Positions 10,260 through 21,760 of a DNA stretch of 64,000 bases are shown piece by piece. The notes under the pieces are model-generated. The model had not been told where the DNA came from. It saw only the letters and a program-made list of their open reading frames with translations, and ran no database searches. The stretch lies in the NCBI GenBank assembly GCA_964019135.1, contig OZ025255.1:25273708-25337707 (forward strand). The letters are read 5' to 3'. This DNA comes from Arenicola marina. Lineage: Eukaryota > Annelida > Polychaeta > Arenicolidae. Both the position numbers and the translations under genes were made by a program. Positions within the stretch are counted from its first letter, which is position 1. Every line of letters starts with the position of its first letter.

Positions 10260-13039
10260 GTGGGATGACGGCGGAGTGGGGTGACGGCGGAGTGGGATGA
10301 CGGCGGAGTGGGGTGACGGCGGAGTGCGGTGACGGCGGAGTGGGGTGACGGCGGAGTGGGGTGACGGCGGAGTGGGGTGACGGCGGACAGGGATGGCGGC
10401 CCAGTGCGGTGACGTCGGTGCGGGATGACGGCGGAGTGGGGTGACGGCGGAGTGGGGTGACGGCGGAGTGGGGTGACGGCGGACAGGGATGGCGGCCCAG
10501 TGCGGTGACGTCGGTGCGGGATGACGGCGGAGTGGGGTGACGGCGGAGTGGGGTGACGGCGGAGTAGGGTGACGGCGGACAGGGATGGCGGCCCAGTGCG
10601 GTGACGGCGGAGTGGGATGACGGCGGAGTGGGGTGACGGCGGAGTGGGGTGACGGCGGACAGGGATGGCGGCCCAGTGCGGTGACGGCGGAGTGGGATGA
10701 TGGCGGAGTGGGGTGACGGCGGAGTGGGGTGACGGCGGGTGGGATGGCGGCCCAGTGGGGTGACGGCGGAGTGGGATGACGGCGGAGTGGGGTGACGGCG
10801 GAGTGCGGTGACGGCGGAGTGGGGTGACGGCGGAGTGGGGTGACGGCGGAGTGGGGTGACGGCGGAGTGGGGTGACGGCGGACAGGGATGGCGGCCCAGT
10901 GCGGTGACGTCGGTGCGGGATGACGGCGGAGTGGGGTGACGGCGGAGTGGGGTGACGGCGGAGTGGGGTGACGGCGGACAGGGATGGCGGCCCAGTGCGG
11001 TGACGTCGGTGCGGGATGACGGCGGAGTGGGGTGACGGCGGAGTGGGGTGACGGCGGAGTAGGGTGACGGCGGACAGGGATGGCGGCCCAGTGCGGTGAC
11101 GGCGGAGTGGGATGACGGCGGAGTGGGGTGACGGCGGAGTGGGGTGACGGCGGACAGGGATGGCGGCCCAGTGCGGTGACGGCGGAGTGGGATGATGGCG
11201 GAGTGGGGTGACGGCGGAGTGGGGTGACGGCGGGTGGGATGGCGGCCCAGTGGGGTGACGGCGGAGTGGGATGATGGCGGAGTGGGGTGACGGCGGACAG
11301 GGATGGCGGCCCAGTGGGGTGACGGCGGAGTGGGGTGACGGCGGAGTGGGGTGACGGCGGAGTGGGGTGACGGCGGAGTGGGTTGACGGCGGAGTGGGGT
11401 GACGGCGGAGTGGGTGACGGCGGAGTGGGGTGACGGCGGAGTGGGGTGACGGCGGAGTGGGGTGACGGCGGAGTGGGGTGACGGCGGAGTGGGGTGACGG
11501 CGGACAGGGATGGCGGCCCAGTGCGGTGACGTCGGTGCGGGATGACGGCGAAGTGGGGTGACGGCGGAGTGGGGTGACGGCGGAGTGGGGTGACGGCGGA
11601 CAGGGATGGCGGCCCAGTGCGGTGACGGCGGAGTGGGATGACGGCGGAGCGGGGTGACGGCGGAGTGGGGTGACGGCGGACAGGGATGGCGGCCCAGTGC
11701 GGTGACGGCGGAGTGGGATGACGGCGGAGTGGGGTGACGGCGGAGTGGGGTGACGGCGGGTGGGATGGCGGCCCAGTGGGGTGACGGCGGAGTGGGATGA
11801 TGGCGGAGTGGGGTGACGGCGGACAGGGATGGCGGCCCAGTGGGGTGACGGCGGAGTGGGGTGACGGCGGAGTGGGGTGACGGCGGAGTGGGGTGACGGC
11901 GGAGTGGGTTGACGGCGGAGTGGGGTGACGGCGGAGTGGGTGACGGCGGAGTGGAGTGACGGCGGAGTGGGGTGACGGCGGAGTGGGGTGACGGCGGAGT
12001 GGGATGACGGCGGGGTGGGGTGACGGCGGAGTGGGATGACGGCGGAGTGGGGTGACGGCCGACAGGGATGGCGGCGCAGTGGGTGACGGCGGAGTGGGGT
12101 GACGGCGGAGTGGGGTGACGGCGGAGTGGGGTGACGGCGGAGTGGGATGACGGCGGAGTGGGGTGACGGCGGAGTGGGATGGCAGCGGTGCAGGATGACG
12201 GCGGAGTGGGATGACGGCGGAGTGGGATGACGGCGGACAGAGATGGCGGCGGAGTGGGTGACGGCGGAGTGAGTGACGGCGGAGTGGGATGACGGCGGAG
12301 TGGGGTGACGGCGGAGTGGGATGACGGCGGAGTGGGTGACGGCGGAGTGGGGTGACGGCGGAGTGGGGTGACGGCGGAGTGGGATGACGGCGGAGTGGGG
12401 TGACGGCGTAGTGGGATGACGGCGGAGTGGGGTGACGGCGGAGTGGGATGACGGCGAAGTGGGGTGACGGCGGAGTGGGGTGACGGCGTAGTGGGATGAC
12501 GGCGGAGTGGGGTGACGGCGGAGTGGGGTGACGGCGGAGTGGGATGACGGCGGAGTGGGGTGACGGCGGAGTGGGATGACGGCGGAGTGGGGTGACGGCG
12601 TAGTGGGATGACGGCGGAGTGGGGTGACGGCGTAGTGGGATGACGGCGGAGTGGGTGACGGCGGAGTGGGGTGACGGCGGAGTGGGGTGACGGCGGAGTG
12701 GGATGACGGCGGAGTGGGGTGACGGCGTAGTGGGGATGACGGCGAGTGGGGTGACGGCGGAGTGGGGTGACGGCGGAGTGGGGTGACGGCGGAGTGGGAT
12801 GACGGCGAAGTGGGGTGACGGCGGACAGGGATGGCGGCGCAGTGGGTGACGGCGGAGTGGGGTGACGGCGGAGTGGGGTGACGGCGGAGTGGGGTGACGG
12901 CGGAGTGGGGTGACGGCGGAGTAGGATGACGGCGGAGTGGGGTGACGGCGGAGTGGGATGGCAGCGGTGCAGGATGACGGCGGAGTGGGGTGACGGCGGA
13001 GTGGGATGGCAGCGGTGCGGGATGACGGCGGAGTGGGGT
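10260..13039. repeat. Minisatellite, 16-bp unit, about 170 copies, running into an assembly gap
   Basis: Tandem GACGGCGGAGTGGGGT with variants (GGGAT, GGCGGACAGGGATGGCGGCCCAG and a GACGTCGGTGCGG form). Because 16 is not a multiple of three and the unit has no stop, all three minus frames stay open for about 1,000 codons; this is not coding evidence. Higher-order structure is clear: 10381-10780 recurs with a 495-bp offset, and a second block recurs with a 526-bp offset (the GTGGGTTGAC variant at about 11378 and 11904). CpG-rich. Confidence 0.95.
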
Positions 13040-13239
13040 NNNNNNNNNNNNNNNNNNNNNNNNNNNNNNNNNNNNNNNNNNNNNNNNNNNNNNNNNNNNN
13101 NNNNNNNNNNNNNNNNNNNNNNNNNNNNNNNNNNNNNNNNNNNNNNNNNNNNNNNNNNNNNNNNNNNNNNNNNNNNNNNNNNNNNNNNNNNNNNNNNNNN
13201 NNNNNNNNNNNNNNNNNNNNNNNNNNNNNNNNNNNNNNN
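13040..13239. other. Assembly gap, 200 N
   Basis: Exactly 200 undetermined bases at the right edge of the 16-bp array. The round number suggests a placeholder, so the true array length is unknown. Confidence 0.99.
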
Positions 13240-13829
13240 CCAAATACGCACAATGAACCTGCTCACAAGCGTGAAGTTTGCGCTTAAGCAACCGCACGTA
13301 AGGCTGTTGATCCGGCCCACAATGTGCTGAGTATAAATAAAAGATCGTCTTCGCATGGAAATTTTAGAGAAACGTTCCACCTCTCATGGAACAATTTAAC
13401 GACTCCCATGCGCCTACATCTGTTATATATAACCTAGTCTTCCGCCCGCGCGTCTCGCCGTTGTCGTTGTAAAGTCCCGTGAGCCCGAGCCTCATTCACA
13501 CTGTTCAATAGCAATAGAGGTACGGGGGGGGGGGGGGGGGTCAAGAGTCATGCGTGTGTGTCTGTGGGGGTCGGCGAACGTCGAAAAGAATTGTTCCTCA
13601 TCGTCGTTTATTTCGTCCTTAAAAAGAATGACGAGATCGGTTGCGGTTGGCACCAGTCCCTAGCGAATGCCAAGAACGCGAAAGTTTACTCAATGATATC
13701 TTTCTCGTATTTTAACGTTTCCACATAAATCATGTCGCCTATATACCGCTGGGTAAACAGAATGTTTAAGGCCTCTGGCCCATGTTACGTAACTGATATA
13801 AATATGTCAACATAGTGTAGTGCGTCACC
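13240..13829. other. Gene-free unique sequence
   Basis: Unique DNA with a G run near 13525-13540. No coding or RNA gene signal. The left edge of the LINE remnant may begin slightly before 13830. Confidence 0.5.
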
Positions 13830-14497
13830 TAACACTATGTCATTTCTCTTTTGCGCCTGTCAAAATATAGCGTAACCCAATATCCCATAGAATTCTTGCT
13901 GAGTTAAGATTGCGCAACTTAACAAATATCCCTCTTGGTAATAATATTACTGCCGCTAATATATTTTGATATATACCTTCTTCGTAAATTCTTATATAGT
14001 TTACTTTTGAATAGAAAATGCTCCCCAGTTTCTATATTCCATGAATCACACACGAAACAACTTCTATTTTCTCGATGACTGTTTTGCCAGACCTCGGTTT
14101 TTACACTTAGTGTGCGGCTGCAACATTTGGATATGTACAGCGATTCGCTAGTTGCTGTTGGACTATGTTAAGATACTCTGATATATTATGAAATGCTTTC
14201 AGTCGCTTAAATACCCTTAACTTATGTGAATTATTGACTTGGCTATTCCAATGTTGGTCATAATAGTCTCTGCTTGAAAATAAACTAAGACATCTGTATC
14301 TATCATCTACATCATGGAAGCAATACATTGACAGAAGTTTTTTTACTTCTGTCACCCAGTTTCTCCTACCAGCCTTAGGCCCCTATACAGTTCTAACAAC
14401 ATATAACATTTTGAGACAATCTGTATTCTGACATGTTGCACAGTTTTAACTATTATTGAATAGATTTTATTTTAGATGATATTGCACTTGTAACAAC

Positions 14498-14620
14498 CTA
14501 CGGCCGCATTCTCCTGGGGCCTCCGTTTGCATAAGGATCTACGGCCGCATTCTCCTAGGGCCCACAATGCATAACGATCTACGACCTCATTCTCCTAGGG
14601 CTGCCACACCCCATCTTTGG
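14498..14620. repeat. Three tandem copies of a 40-41-bp unit
   Basis: CTACGGCCGCATTCTCCT begins at 14498 and 14539, and a variant (CTACGACCTCATTCTCCT) at 14579. Each is followed by GGGGCC/GGGCCC-like sequence. The block sits inside the LINE remnant. Confidence 0.75.
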
Positions 14621-14703
14621 GGACTTGAGCGTACACTGTAAACGTGTGCCCCGCCCCCCCCCCCCCCCCCCACTCCCACCTTGTCAAATTCCTAGATCCG
14701 CTC
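14600..14703. mobile_element. Right-end fragment of the GGATCTAGG-type element
   Basis: Contains the CTTGAGCGTACACTG phrase, a C tract and the terminus AAATTCCTAGATCCGCTCCC, matching the right half of the element at 4925-5302. The left terminus is not found. It interrupts the LINE remnant. Confidence 0.55.
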
Positions 14704-15030
14704 CCTTCATCGAACAGATTAAATTGTGGAACCGCAACAAGTCGAACATAATAATGGGTGCAGAATCCCTACACGTGTATGTTAACCTGTATGTTGAAGC
14801 GGTTCTGAAGACTACCACTTTTGCCTTGATTATGTTTATTTTCATTCCCCACATTTTACAGCATTTCTCTATTGTATTAATATGCGACAAGAGGTCCGAG
14901 ACAGTGTCTGTACCAAGTACGCTGTCATCCGCGAACACAAGGCATCTCAGTTCACTTGCTATATGTATGCTGATTCCTTCTCCGTTGCCGTTATTGGACA
15001 TCTCTGTGAGTTCTTTTAAATATAATCAAT

Positions 15031-15607
15031 CCCTGTCGCGTGCCGACCGTACAATTAAAAACTTAAAGGGGAAGCCAATTCCGGCCGTAAGGACAGTACC
15101 AATGAGAGTCTAAAGATACGTTTCTTAAAAAAAATTTTTAACGAATTTGCAGAGAACAAAAATATTTCAGGCTTAAAGACCCATAAGTGTATTTTCAGTG
15201 GGCGCAATCATTTAATTCCCCCTGGCCTCCAATCAGGATGAAGGACACTACGCCGGTCACTACGTCACGGGAGCGGGTGATGGCGTACATGTGCATGTAC
15301 AGGCCAGCAGATATGGAGAGGTTTCCAGTTCTATGATGAATTCACCTGTGAAACGTGCGTGTGGTTTTGTAAACGAACGCTAGAAAAGAAAAGGGGACGT
15401 CTCTGATCGAATAATGTATTTTGCAGCCGTAAACTGTTTAACATGTTTAATGCCTTCATCATTGACCACACAAAGTCACGAGTTTCTGAGTGTCGACTTC
15501 TAACTATCTAAACTTACGTTTGGAGAATTAACTTAATGATAAGGTTGCGGTGGGTTGAGCACGGTGTGTACGTGTGTGTGTGTGTGGGTGGAGGGGGGGG
15601 GGTGGTA
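15031..15607. other. Gene-free sequence
   Basis: Unique DNA ending in a GT microsatellite and a G run (15570-15602). No gene is seen. The part next to 15030 could be further decayed LINE. Confidence 0.5.
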
Positions 15608-15845
15608 TTCAGGAGGCTTTAACCACTTTTGGTCCTATTGCTTCAATGGGAGAAGGAAGGGAGAGTGGAGCCATTTCCCCGGGGATAACCGCCTACTCTT
15701 TACGAAGTAAGACCTGGGATGTTTATCCTGCGACCACACAGACATGGCCACAGCGGGGCTCGAACCCCCGATCCACGTGCCGTTAGGCTCTCAGGTGACC
15801 AGAGTACTCAATGCGAGCGCTCTAGCCGACGGACCTATCGCGCCG
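15608..15845 (-). mobile_element. tRNA-derived SINE, copy 1
   Basis: On the minus strand a Pol III B-box-like GGTTCGAGCCC (15756-15766) lies downstream of a tRNA-like head with GGCTAGAGCGC (15817-15827). The body shares long stretches with 52148-52356, including TTTAACCACTTTTGGTC, CAATGGGAGAAGGAAGGGAG and CCACGTGCCGTTAGGCTCTC. Two diverged copies 36.5 kb apart with internal promoter motifs indicate a SINE. This copy keeps the head; no poly-A or defined target duplication is evident. Confidence 0.7.
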
Positions 15846-15982
15846 GTGCCGGGTTGGCGTAATCACATGTTGAGAGGTCATACCGTTTCACTTGTGATAT
15901 GTAGGCCTATGGTAAATGGTAACGCCACGAAGACCTTTGTTTTTACATTACACGATCCAGCCCATACACTTTATAGTACTAA

Positions 15983-16214
15983 CATTACTGTCGCTTTTAT
16001 TCGATCAGGTAGTGAAACAGGTCTTCCACGTGCGTTATGTCGGACAAACAAGTCGGACAAACAAAGCAGCAGGTCACTTTGTTGTCAGTTTCAGAGATAT
16101 ATTCTTCTAACTTGTCCCTACCATCAGCTACGATGGTCAATTTCATACTCACGATTAAGGAAAAAGGACTCAAGCGTGAGCGGGACTTAGTGTCAGAGTA
16201 TGGATCGGTCTATT
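15983..16214 (+). repeat. Dispersed repeat, copy B
   Basis: Inverted partner of 9958-10190, about 232 bp, with diverged but collinear sequence. It contains the doubled phrase CGGACAAACAAGTCGGACAA. It lies 138 bp from SINE copy 1. No open reading frame of note. Confidence 0.75.
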
Positions 16215-16718
16215 GTGACAATATAAACCATATATCCTAAAACCCTGGCAGCTACTCCGATTGACGGCCTGTGAGTCTTGGTGACGGCCTGCAACAGCGG
16301 GCGGGCGGGCAAGGGGCAGTGGTTAGCGTTTAATCAATGATTGCTCCATTATCAGATTCATGAACAATATGTCCTTATGGGGATGCAGTCCTTTGGTTTC
16401 ATATTTGCAATAAAAAATCATCATCGTTGGTCTTGGCTTGCCCTTTAACTACAGTTTACTAACTAGTCTACTACCTAACTGCTAACTTTATTAACCAGTA
16501 TTTACTGGTGCACATGACTTATAACACGGCCATGTGCTCCCCTACTTAACATGCATTCAATAATCGATAAACATGGCTTAAAACGCATTATCTTCCGGAA
16601 AATAATCGCAGAGGTTAGAAATTGATAGAAATAGGAATAATTGGGCATAATATAGTTTTGCATCTTTATCAGGATAAATACCGATTTCTAAGATTTTGTT
16701 AAAGACAATAATCGCGCT
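16215..16718. other. Gene-free sequence
   Basis: AT-rich unique DNA with a short doubled GACGGCCTG phrase (near 16263 and 16281) and GCGGGCGGGCGGGC near 16299. Nothing recognised. Confidence 0.55.
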
Positions 16719-18973
16719 ACTAGTGCCAGTGCCGGCAGAGCGACAGGATTACAGAGGTGAAGGCGGAGTGCCAGGGCCGGCAGAGTGACAGGATTACAGA
16801 GGTGAAGGCGGAGTGCCAGGGCCGGCAGAGTGACAGGATTACAGAGGTGAAGGCGGAGTGCCAGGGCCGGCAGAGTGACAAGATTACAGCGGTGAAGGCG
16901 GAGTGCCAGGGTCGGCAGAGTGACAGGATTACAGAGGTGAAGACGGAGTGCCAGAGCCGGCAGAGCGACAGGATTACAGAGGTAAAGGCGGAGTGCCAGA
17001 GCCGGCAGAGTGACAGGATTACAGCGGTGAAGGCGGAGTGCCAGGAACGGCAGAGTGACAGGATTACAGAGGTGAAGGCGGAGTGCCAGGGCCGGCAGAG
17101 TGACAGGATTACAGAGGTGAAGGCGGAGTGCCAGGGCCGGCAGAGTGACAGGATTACAGAGGTGAAGGCGGAGTGCCAGGGCCGGCAGAGTGACAGGATT
17201 ACAGAGGTGAAGGCGGAGTGCCAGGGCCGGCAGAGTGACAGGATTGCAGAGGTGAAGGCGGAGTGCCAGGGCCGGCAGAGCGACAGGATTACAGCGGTGA
17301 AGGCGGAGTGCCAGAGCCGGCAGAGCGACAGGATTACAGAGGTGAAGGCGGAGTGCCAGGGCCGGCAGAGTGACAGGATTACAGAGGTGAAGGCCGAGTG
17401 CCAGGGCCGGCAGAGCGACAGGATTACAGCGGTGAAGGCGGAGTGCCAGGGCCGGCAGAGTGACAGGATTACAGAGGTGAAGGCCGAGTGCCAGGGCCGG
17501 CAGAGTGACAGGATTACAGCGGTGAAGGCGGAGTGCCAGGGCCGGCAGAGTGACAGGATTACAGAGGTGAAGGCGGAGTGCCAGGGCCGGCAGAGCGACA
17601 GGATTACAGAGGTGAAGGCGGAGTGCCAGGGCCGGCAGAGTGACAGGATTACAGAGGTGAAGGCGGAGTGCCAGGGCCGGCAGAGCGACAGGATTACAGA
17701 GGTGAAGGCGGAGTGCCAGGGCCGGCAGAGTGACAGGATTACAGAGGTGAAGGCGGAGTGCCAGGGCCGGCAGAGTGACAGGATTACAGAGGTGAAGGCG
17801 GAGTGCCAGGGCCGGCAGAGTGACAGGATTACAGAGGTGAAGGCCGAGTGCCAGGGCCGGCAGAGTGACAGGATTACAGCGGTGAAGGCGGAGTGCCAGG
17901 GCCGGCAGAGTGACAGGATTACAGAGGTGAAGGCGGAGTGCCAGGGCCGGCAGAGTGACAGGATTACAGCGGTGAAGGCGGAGTGCCAGGGCCGGCAGAG
18001 TGACAGGATTACAGAGGTGAAGGCGGAGTGCCAGGGCCGGCAGAGCGACAGGATTACAGAGGTGAAGGCGGAGTGCCAGGGCCGGCAGAGTGACAGGATT
18101 ACAGAGGTGAAGGCGGAGTGCCAGAGCCGGCAGAGCGACAGGATTACAGAGGTGAAGGCGGAGTGCCAGGGCCGGCAGAGTGACAGGATTACAGAGGTGA
18201 AGGCGGAGTGCCAGGGCCGGCAGAGTGACAGGATTACAGAGGTGAAGGCGGAGTGCCAGGGCCGGCAGAGTAACAGGATTACAGAGGTGAAGGCGGAGTG
18301 CCAGGGCCGGCAGAGCGACAGGATTACAGAGGTGAAGGCGGAGTGCCAGGGCCGGCAGAGCGACAGGATTACAGAGGTGAAGGCGGAGTGCCAGGGCCGG
18401 CAGAGTGACAGGATTACAGAGGTGAAGGCGGAGTGCCAGGGCCGGCAGAGTGACAGGATTACAGCGGTGAAGGCGGAGTGCCAGGGCCGGCAGAGCGACA
18501 GGATTACAGAGGTGAAGGCGGAGTGCCAGGGCCGGCAGAGTGACAGGATTACAGAGGTGAAGGCGGAGTGCCAGGGCCGGCAGAGTGACTGGACTACAGA
18601 GGTGAAGGCGGAGTGCCAGGGCCGGCAGAGCGACAGGATTACAGAGTCGAAGGCGGAGTGCTAGGGCCGGCAGAGTGACAGGATTACAGAGGTGAAGGCG
18701 GAGTGCCAGGGCCGGCAGAGTGACAGGATTACAGAGGTGAAGGCGGAGTGCCAGGGCCGGCAGAGTGACAGGATTACAGAGGTGAAGGCGGAGTGCCAGG
18801 GCCGGCAGAGTGACAGGATTGCAGAGGTGAAGGCGGAGTGCCAGGGCCGGCAGAGCGACAGGATTACAAAGGTGAAGTCGGAGTGCCAGGGCCGGCAGAG
18901 TGACAGGATTACAGAGGTGAAGGCGGAGTGCCAGGGCCGGCAGAGTGACTGGACTACAGAGGGACGCCGGTGA
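16719..18973 (+). repeat. Minisatellite, 45-bp unit, about 50 copies; one open 15-residue-repeat frame
   Basis: Very homogeneous tandem 45-bp unit. One plus frame translates as ITEVKAECQGRQSDR repeated, open for about 635 codons until a TAG near 18661, then open again to about 18973. No ATG starts this frame inside or just before the array, and the other frames contain regular stops. Recurrent unit variants are two synonymous (AGT/AGC, GCG/GCC) and two amino-acid-changing (Glu/Ala, Gly/Ser), so no coding constraint is evident. It could be an internal exon of a charged repeat protein, but plain minisatellite is likelier. Confidence 0.9.
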
Positions 18974-20225
18974 TAAATAAGTGGCGTGGCTGACCTTGTG
19001 GCAGGTTTTATTTGGCTGTGTCGTTGAGGGTGTGGATTTTCACCCCTGCGATTAGTTCCAAATGGCAGCCGGGCACTTCTTTAGAGCCACATTGATCATC
19101 ATTAGCTGGTCATCGAGGGTGGTTCCGGGTTGGGGCTGGTGAGGGGGCGCGGGGGGTAGGGGGGGGGATAAGGGAGGGGGTAAGCGGGAGCCGGGTGGTA
19201 GGGAGGATTGGGGAAGGGGGGTGGGGGGCGGGGTGGAATAGGGCCGCTAGTGTGGGGATAAGTGGGAGGGGGTGCGGAAGAGGGCAGCAGTGTGAGAGGA
19301 GAGGGAGGGGGCGGGGATAGGCGAGGGAGGTGGTGAGCTGCCGAGGCGAGGGGAGGGGGGGAGAGAGGCAGGTGGTGAGGGAGGTGGTGAGGTGCTCCAT
19401 CGGTGGGCGGACATATCGGATCATAACAAGATGGCGGAGGGGTGACTTCCGAAAGCTTGCCGGGACCCCGCGGACGTGACTCGCCAGTCTTAATGAAGAC
19501 ACCGACGTCCGATCGATCTCCAAGCGGAAGTCGTTTTCCGTCCATTTCGCACCAGATCTTTCCTGTCTGGCATGTCGCGCCGAATGTGGCCCCGCTCCCG
19601 CGCCTTCTCCCCTCCGCGCCTCCCTCTACCCCCCTCCCGACACCCGCTCTCGATCGCCTCCGGTCCGCTCCATTCCCCTTCCCTCACCTCTTCTCCCCTG
19701 CCCGCCCTCGCTGCCCCTTCTCGCACCCGCCACCAAAGGTCACGTGATATGGCTAGTCAGCTCTCGCATGGTGGGCAGCTTTTTGGGACTTCATACTTTT
19801 AAGGATGTGACACAAATTGTGGATGGCTAATGACTGACGGGAGACAGACCGCGCCGCGTGAAATAGTGGTGGGGCGGTCAGCCGCCGACAGGAGTGACTC
19901 TCCCACTCACAGGGGGCGCCACTCAGATATGAGCAACGCTTCATTATGTTGTCATCATTAATGGGTCGTTGAGAGCCATCCTCAAGCGAGTAGAGTAATG
20001 AATCCTCTCGTGTGTCTAATAGTAGAAGACTGAGACAGAGGGGGTGGGAAAGAGATAAAGAAAGAGATATAGTGAGGAGAAACATAGAAGAGGTGGCGGG
20101 GGGGGGGAGGTAATTAGAGACGTTGAGAGGACGCTGAGGGAGGTGAGGGGCTGGGGGGTGGGGGTAATGTAGGGACCGATTCAGGGATTTCGCATGGTGG
20201 GTTATCTTACAGGGTCAAAAACAAT
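18974..20225. other. Gene-free region with G-rich then C-rich blocks
   Basis: 19110-19400 is G-rich on the plus strand (GGGAGG, GGTGGGGGG). 19590-19735 is C-rich (CCTCTACCCCCCTCCCG type). 19800-20200 is unique with a purine-rich GAGA-like stretch at 20030-20160. No convincing gene. Confidence 0.55.
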
Positions 20226-20432
20226 GGCGGATCCAGGAGGAGGGGGGTTAACTCCCCCCTCCCCTTCCACCTTAAGCAAGGCGATGTTAATTCAACGTTT
20301 TTTCAATGACCCTTGTTGGGGACCAATGCGGTTGTTTCATGGAAAATCAAGACTCCCCCCCCCCCTCCCCGGTCCGGTCGTAAATTGTTGGACACCGCCG
20401 CCACCCCCCTCCCCCTCTGGTCGTAAACACGT
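20226..20432. mobile_element. Probable GGATCCAGG-end element fragment
   Basis: Starts GGCGGATCCAGGAGG followed by C/G tracts and two CGGTCGTAAA / TGGTCGTAAA phrases, resembling the interior (CCGGTCGCAAGTTT) of the element at 4925-5302. No matching right end was found. Confidence 0.4.
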
Positions 20433-21234
20433 TTCCTTTATCAGACTACATGGGCTTTGTTTGGTAATGATATGGATGGTTTCTCTTGTGACCATACGGT
20501 GGTCAAGGAATCAATGATTTAAGTTTTCAGTATTATGGCCATTATGTGATAATTTATGGTGAAGACAATCGGCCTGAGAGTCGCCAATACGCTTGCGATG
20601 GCAATAAGGAGCCAAGCGGTGACAGGACAGGGGGGTGGGGGGGGGGGCGAAGGGGATGGGGTGAGTCTTTTTCCACTTAACACAAGCCACGTTCAATACA
20701 CTGATCACCATTGCGAATGTATAACAGGGATAATCCTCCACCATTGTCTAGAAAATTGATGTCCCTTCAGACAGAATGCCTCTAATTCACAGGGGACTTT
20801 TAGGAAGTGACCTTCTGGGCACCCCAGCAGCGCATTGCGACATTAAAATGGACCACGATAGATTTCTGAGCATAGTTCATGCTTAATGTCATGTCAAAAA
20901 GAATAATTAGATCTATGAATGTTTTTCCAAATGTAATGGTAATGTTCGCATCTCATGTTAATTTGAACCGCCATGCATCGATATGTTTTTGATAGAATAC
21001 CTTGAATATGTCCCTTCAAAAGATAAACCACTTATCGTATATGTTTTAGTTAAAATGAGTATCTTCCAATACTGGGTCACTGTAGTGGACGTCATATACT
21101 GTAGTAGTATTCAAATCCGATTCTCTGAAGAAAGACTAAAACATGCTGCATTACTTTAAAGTTAACTCACATGTAAATTATGCTAAATGAGTCTCGTTGG
21201 TCAGCACGGAGCTATGTAAACAAAACAACATGTA
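20433..21234. other. Gene-free unique sequence
   Basis: AT-rich DNA with no recognised feature apart from a G run near 20631-20647. Confidence 0.55.
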
Positions 21235-21760
21235 CATCGTTGTGGCGGGAGACAGAACTACATGTATATGGTTGTGGCCGGGGACAGAACTACATGTATA
21301 TGGGTGTGACCGGGGACAGAACTACATGTATATGGGTGTGGCCGGAGACAGAACTACATGTATATGGGTATGGCCGGGGACAGAACTACATGTATATGGT
21401 TGTGGCCGGGGACAGAACTACATGAATATGGGTGTGACCGGGGACAGAACTACATGTATATGGGTGTGACCGGGGACAGAACTACATGTATATGGGTGTG
21501 GCCGGGGACAGAACTACATGTATATGGGTGTGACCGGGGACAGAACTACATGTATATGGTTGTGGCCGGGGACTGAACTACATGTATATGGTTGTGGCCG
21601 GGGACAGAACTACATGTATATGGGTGTGGCCGGGGACAGAACTACAAGTATATCGGTGTGGCCGGAGACAGAACTACATGTATATGGGTTTGACCGGAGA
21701 CAGAACTACATGCATATCGGTGTGACCGGAGACAGAACTACATCAATATGGGCTTGGAGG
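21235..21760. repeat. Minisatellite, 32-bp unit, about 16 copies
   Basis: Unit GACAGAACTACATGTATATG plus GGTGTGGCCGGG. The spacing is a constant 32 bp (for example 21251 to 21283). Alternation of GGCC/GACC and GGGTG/GGTTG distinguishes units. All plus frames are open because the unit lacks stops in all of them; not coding. Confidence 0.95.

Larger units (their letters stand above)
13830..15030 (-). mobile_element. LINE (non-LTR retrotransposon) 3' remnant, CR1/Jockey-like
   Basis: On the minus strand, about 15030-14770 encodes a reverse-transcriptase palm fragment. It has LYLKELTEM, then LVFADDSVL (the Y/FADD catalytic motif), then INTIEKCCKMWGMKIN and KAKVVVFR, which match LINE polymerases in order and spacing. 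Further along the same strand, 14355-14107 encodes a downstream segment (NSQVNNSHKLRVFKRLKAF). About 14065-13990 encodes the cysteine-containing tail (CFVCDSWNIETGEHFLFKSK, then LYKNLRRRYISKYI). These are the usual C-terminal features of CR1/L2-type ORF2. The fragment is decayed by stops and frame changes, and endonuclease is absent, so it is 5'-truncated. The 14495-14703 interval between the two parts holds unrelated repeats. The clade assignment is inference. Confidence 0.75.

Noticed and set aside
10158-13380. Three overlapping minus-strand frames of more than 1,000 codons
   Set aside because: A 16-bp unit without stops necessarily leaves all three frames open; each frame cycles through the same peptides and runs through the N gap.
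14625-15113. Plus-strand 162-codon frame
   Set aside because: It is antisense to the LINE polymerase fragment and begins in a C tract.
15740-15840. Functional tRNA gene
   Set aside because: The A-to-B box distance and missing cloverleaf stems do not fit a tRNA; the similar copy at 52.1 kb shows it is a SINE.
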